Source: Actinomycetaceae bacterium
Lineage (GTDB): Bacteria; Actinomycetota; Actinomycetes; Actinomycetales; Actinomycetaceae
Assembly: GCA_030530685.1 (NCBI GenBank)
Contig: JAUMUM010000005.1
Location: forward strand, 1-64,000
Direction: 5' to 3'
Length of the DNA stretch: 64,000 nucleotides
Position numbers and translations under genes: made by a program. This document shows positions 62,784-64,000 of the stretch, piece after piece. Each line of letters starts with the position of its first letter. The stretch's first letter is position 1. The notes under the pieces were generated by a model that worked only from the letters and a program-made list of their open reading frames with translations, did not search any database and was not told the DNA's origin.

Positions 62784-64000
62784 TTAGTAGCCGCGCTCCT
62801 TCTGCCGCCTTTTACCGCGCCGGCCCTCGTGACCATTGCTGCGCGAATCGTCGCGGAACTTACCCGTGGGCCTACGCCGCCCGGGGCCGCGATCCTCCGA
62901 AATGCGCAGCGCCCGCCCGGAGACCCTGGCCTGGGAAATGCGCCTTCGCGCCTCGCTCGTCAGCGGCGCGCCGATCTCCACGAGCGAGAATGTCGGATAA
63001 ATGTCGATGTGGCCCAGGTCCGATCCGCGCAGGCCGCCCTCGCGCGTGATGGCACCGACGATCGCCCCGGGCTTGACACGGTCCTTGTGGCCGACCTCGA
63101 CGCGGTAGCGCGTGACATTGCCGACTGCCCGGCGGTCGCGGCCCTGCCGACGAGGGGCCTCGGGCGCCATGTCGACGGTGAGCTTCTCGGGCTCTTCGCC
63201 CGGCGTCGGCCCCGGATCGCGGACGGCCAGTGCCAGGAGGGCGGCGAGCAGGTCGTCGCGGGTCAGCGGCTCGCTCCGCGAGCTCTGGGTCATGTCAAAG
63301 GCGTCGAGGACCTCGCGGTAGACGGACAGGCGGCCGTTGGCGTGCCGCGCGAGGGCCTGCTCCACTAAGCGCTCGGCACGAAGCCGGGAGACCTCGGCCG
63401 GCGTCGGCAGTTCGATCTGCTCCATCGTCGAGCCCGTCTGCTTTTCAATGCGGCGCAGGCGCGGGCGCTCCTTGGGCGTGACGAAGGTCAGCGATTCGCC
63501 CGTCCGGCCCGCTCGGCCCGTGCGGCCGATGCGGTGGACGTAGGTGTCGGCCTCGCGCGGCACGTCGAAGTTGACGACAAGGCCGATGCGCTCGACGTCG
63601 AGCCCCCGGGCGGCAACATCGGTGGCCACGAGCACGTCGAGCGTGCCCTCGCGCAGGCGGGCGACGAGCTTTTCCCTTTCCTTCTGGACGACGTCGCCGG
63701 ACAGCGCCGCCGTGGCCACGCCGCGCGTGCCCAGCTCGATGGCCAGGTCCTCGGCCGTGGCCCTCGTGCGCACGAAGACGAGGGCGGCATCGGCCTGCGA
63801 AACGGCCAGGATCCTGGCCAGCGCCGCGATCTTGTGGCGTTCGGGCACGACGGCGTACTTCTGCGCCACCGTGGACACCGTGGTTGCCGGGCGGGAGATC
63901 GTCACCTCCTCGGCATCGGACAGGTGCCGCTCGGCCACGCGACGGATCGCGGGCGGCATCGTGGCCGAAAAGAGTGCGCACACGCGGCCGTCGGGGACGG
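62784..64000 (-). CDS. DEAD-box RNA helicase with DbpA-type C-terminal domain, partial
   Basis: The frame runs off the right edge; the residues just before SATMP (motif III region) read PDGRVCALF, so the first RecA domain with Walker A and DEAD is outside the window. The second RecA domain is complete: VFVRTRATAEDLA, VLVATDVAARGLDVERI, and YVHRIGRTGRAGRTG (motif VI). A DbpA-like RNA-binding domain follows (TRYRVEVGHKDRVKPGAIVG, RISQARVSGRALRI), then a basic tail ending in RRGKRRQKERGY. This is the CsdA/DeaD type, used in ribosome assembly and cold adaptation. Confidence 0.9.
   Translation of the reverse strand, partial: VPDGRVCALFSATMPPAIRRVAERHLSDAEEVTISRPATTVSTVAQKYAVVPERHKIAALARILAVSQADAALVFVRTRATAEDLAIELGTRGVATAALSGDVVQKEREKLVARLREGTLDVLVATDVAARGLDVERIGLVVNFDVPREADTYVHRIGRTGRAGRTGESLTFVTPKERPRLRRIEKQTGSTMEQIELPTPAEVSRLRAERLVEQALARHANGRLSVYREVLDAFDMTQSSRSEPLTRDDLLAALLALAVRDPGPTPGEEPEKLTVDMAPEAPRRQGRDRRAVGNVTRYRVEVGHKDRVKPGAIVGAITREGGLRGSDLGHIDIYPTFSLVEIGAPLTSEARRRISQARVSGRALRISEDRGPGRRRPTGKFRDDSRSNGHEGRRGKRRQKERGY

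Overview
This window comes from a high-GC Gram-positive actinobacterium. The gene content fits Actinomycetaceae best (an inference from gene types, not a species call). The evidence is the actinobacterial tlyA-nadK-recN-steA-steB operon, a SufR-led suf operon, an imuA-imuB-dnaE2 mutagenesis cassette, divergent glgC/glgA, a DUF6318-type lipoprotein, and a subtilisin ending in GDWNGDG repeats. At least ten genes have a TANNNT -10 box 6-7 nt before the start codon, the mark of leaderless actinobacterial mRNAs.

Layout. 1-2.0 kb: two coupled exported proteins on the minus strand and about 1 kb of A/C-rich DNA with short repeats but no convincing gene. 2.0-2.7 kb: an alpha/beta hydrolase. 3.2-15.1 kb: a tightly overlapped operon running TPR protein with an Arg/Asp-rich disordered half, HAD phosphatase, 56-aa protein, tlyA, nadK, recN, steA, steB, a MraY/WecA-like membrane protein, a MurJ-like flippase and a NUDIX hydrolase; it joins rRNA methylation, NAD(P) supply, DNA repair and cell-wall/cytokinesis functions. 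15.1-21.8 kb: sufR-B-D-Rieske-C-S-U-T for Fe-S cluster assembly; the last gene has lost its stop codon. 22-28.3 kb: neutral zinc metallopeptidase, ABC-F ATPase, SixA-like phosphatase, and a TetR-controlled ABC exporter with a palindromic operator. 28.4-31.9 kb: serB, glgC and divergent glgA. 32-36.6 kb: ABC ATPase, NfeD plus SPFH/stomatin pair, SpoU methyltransferase, small Xre regulator with an unusual inverted repeat, and trmL.

36.8-42.5 kb: imuA-imuB-dnaE2 behind a LexA/SOS box, an inducible translesion synthesis module. 42.5-49.4 kb: a small conserved protein, a GNAT-MazG fusion, a NarL-type two-component system, a DUF418 membrane protein, an MccF-like S66 peptidase and tRNA-Leu(GAG). 49.6-57 kb: BCCT osmolyte transporter, large secreted subtilisin, tiny acidic protein, and an aldo/keto reductase homologue lacking three of four catalytic residues. 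57.1-64 kb: uppP, pheS-pheT, a short-chain dehydrogenase and a DEAD-box helicase cut by the right edge.

No CRISPR array, transposase, integrase or rRNA was seen. The most unusual items are the sufT stop loss, the catalytically depleted AKR, a 20-bp tandem duplication that regenerates an ATGA coupling signal, the repeated ESLWG motif in ImuB, and the inverted repeat at the Xre gene.
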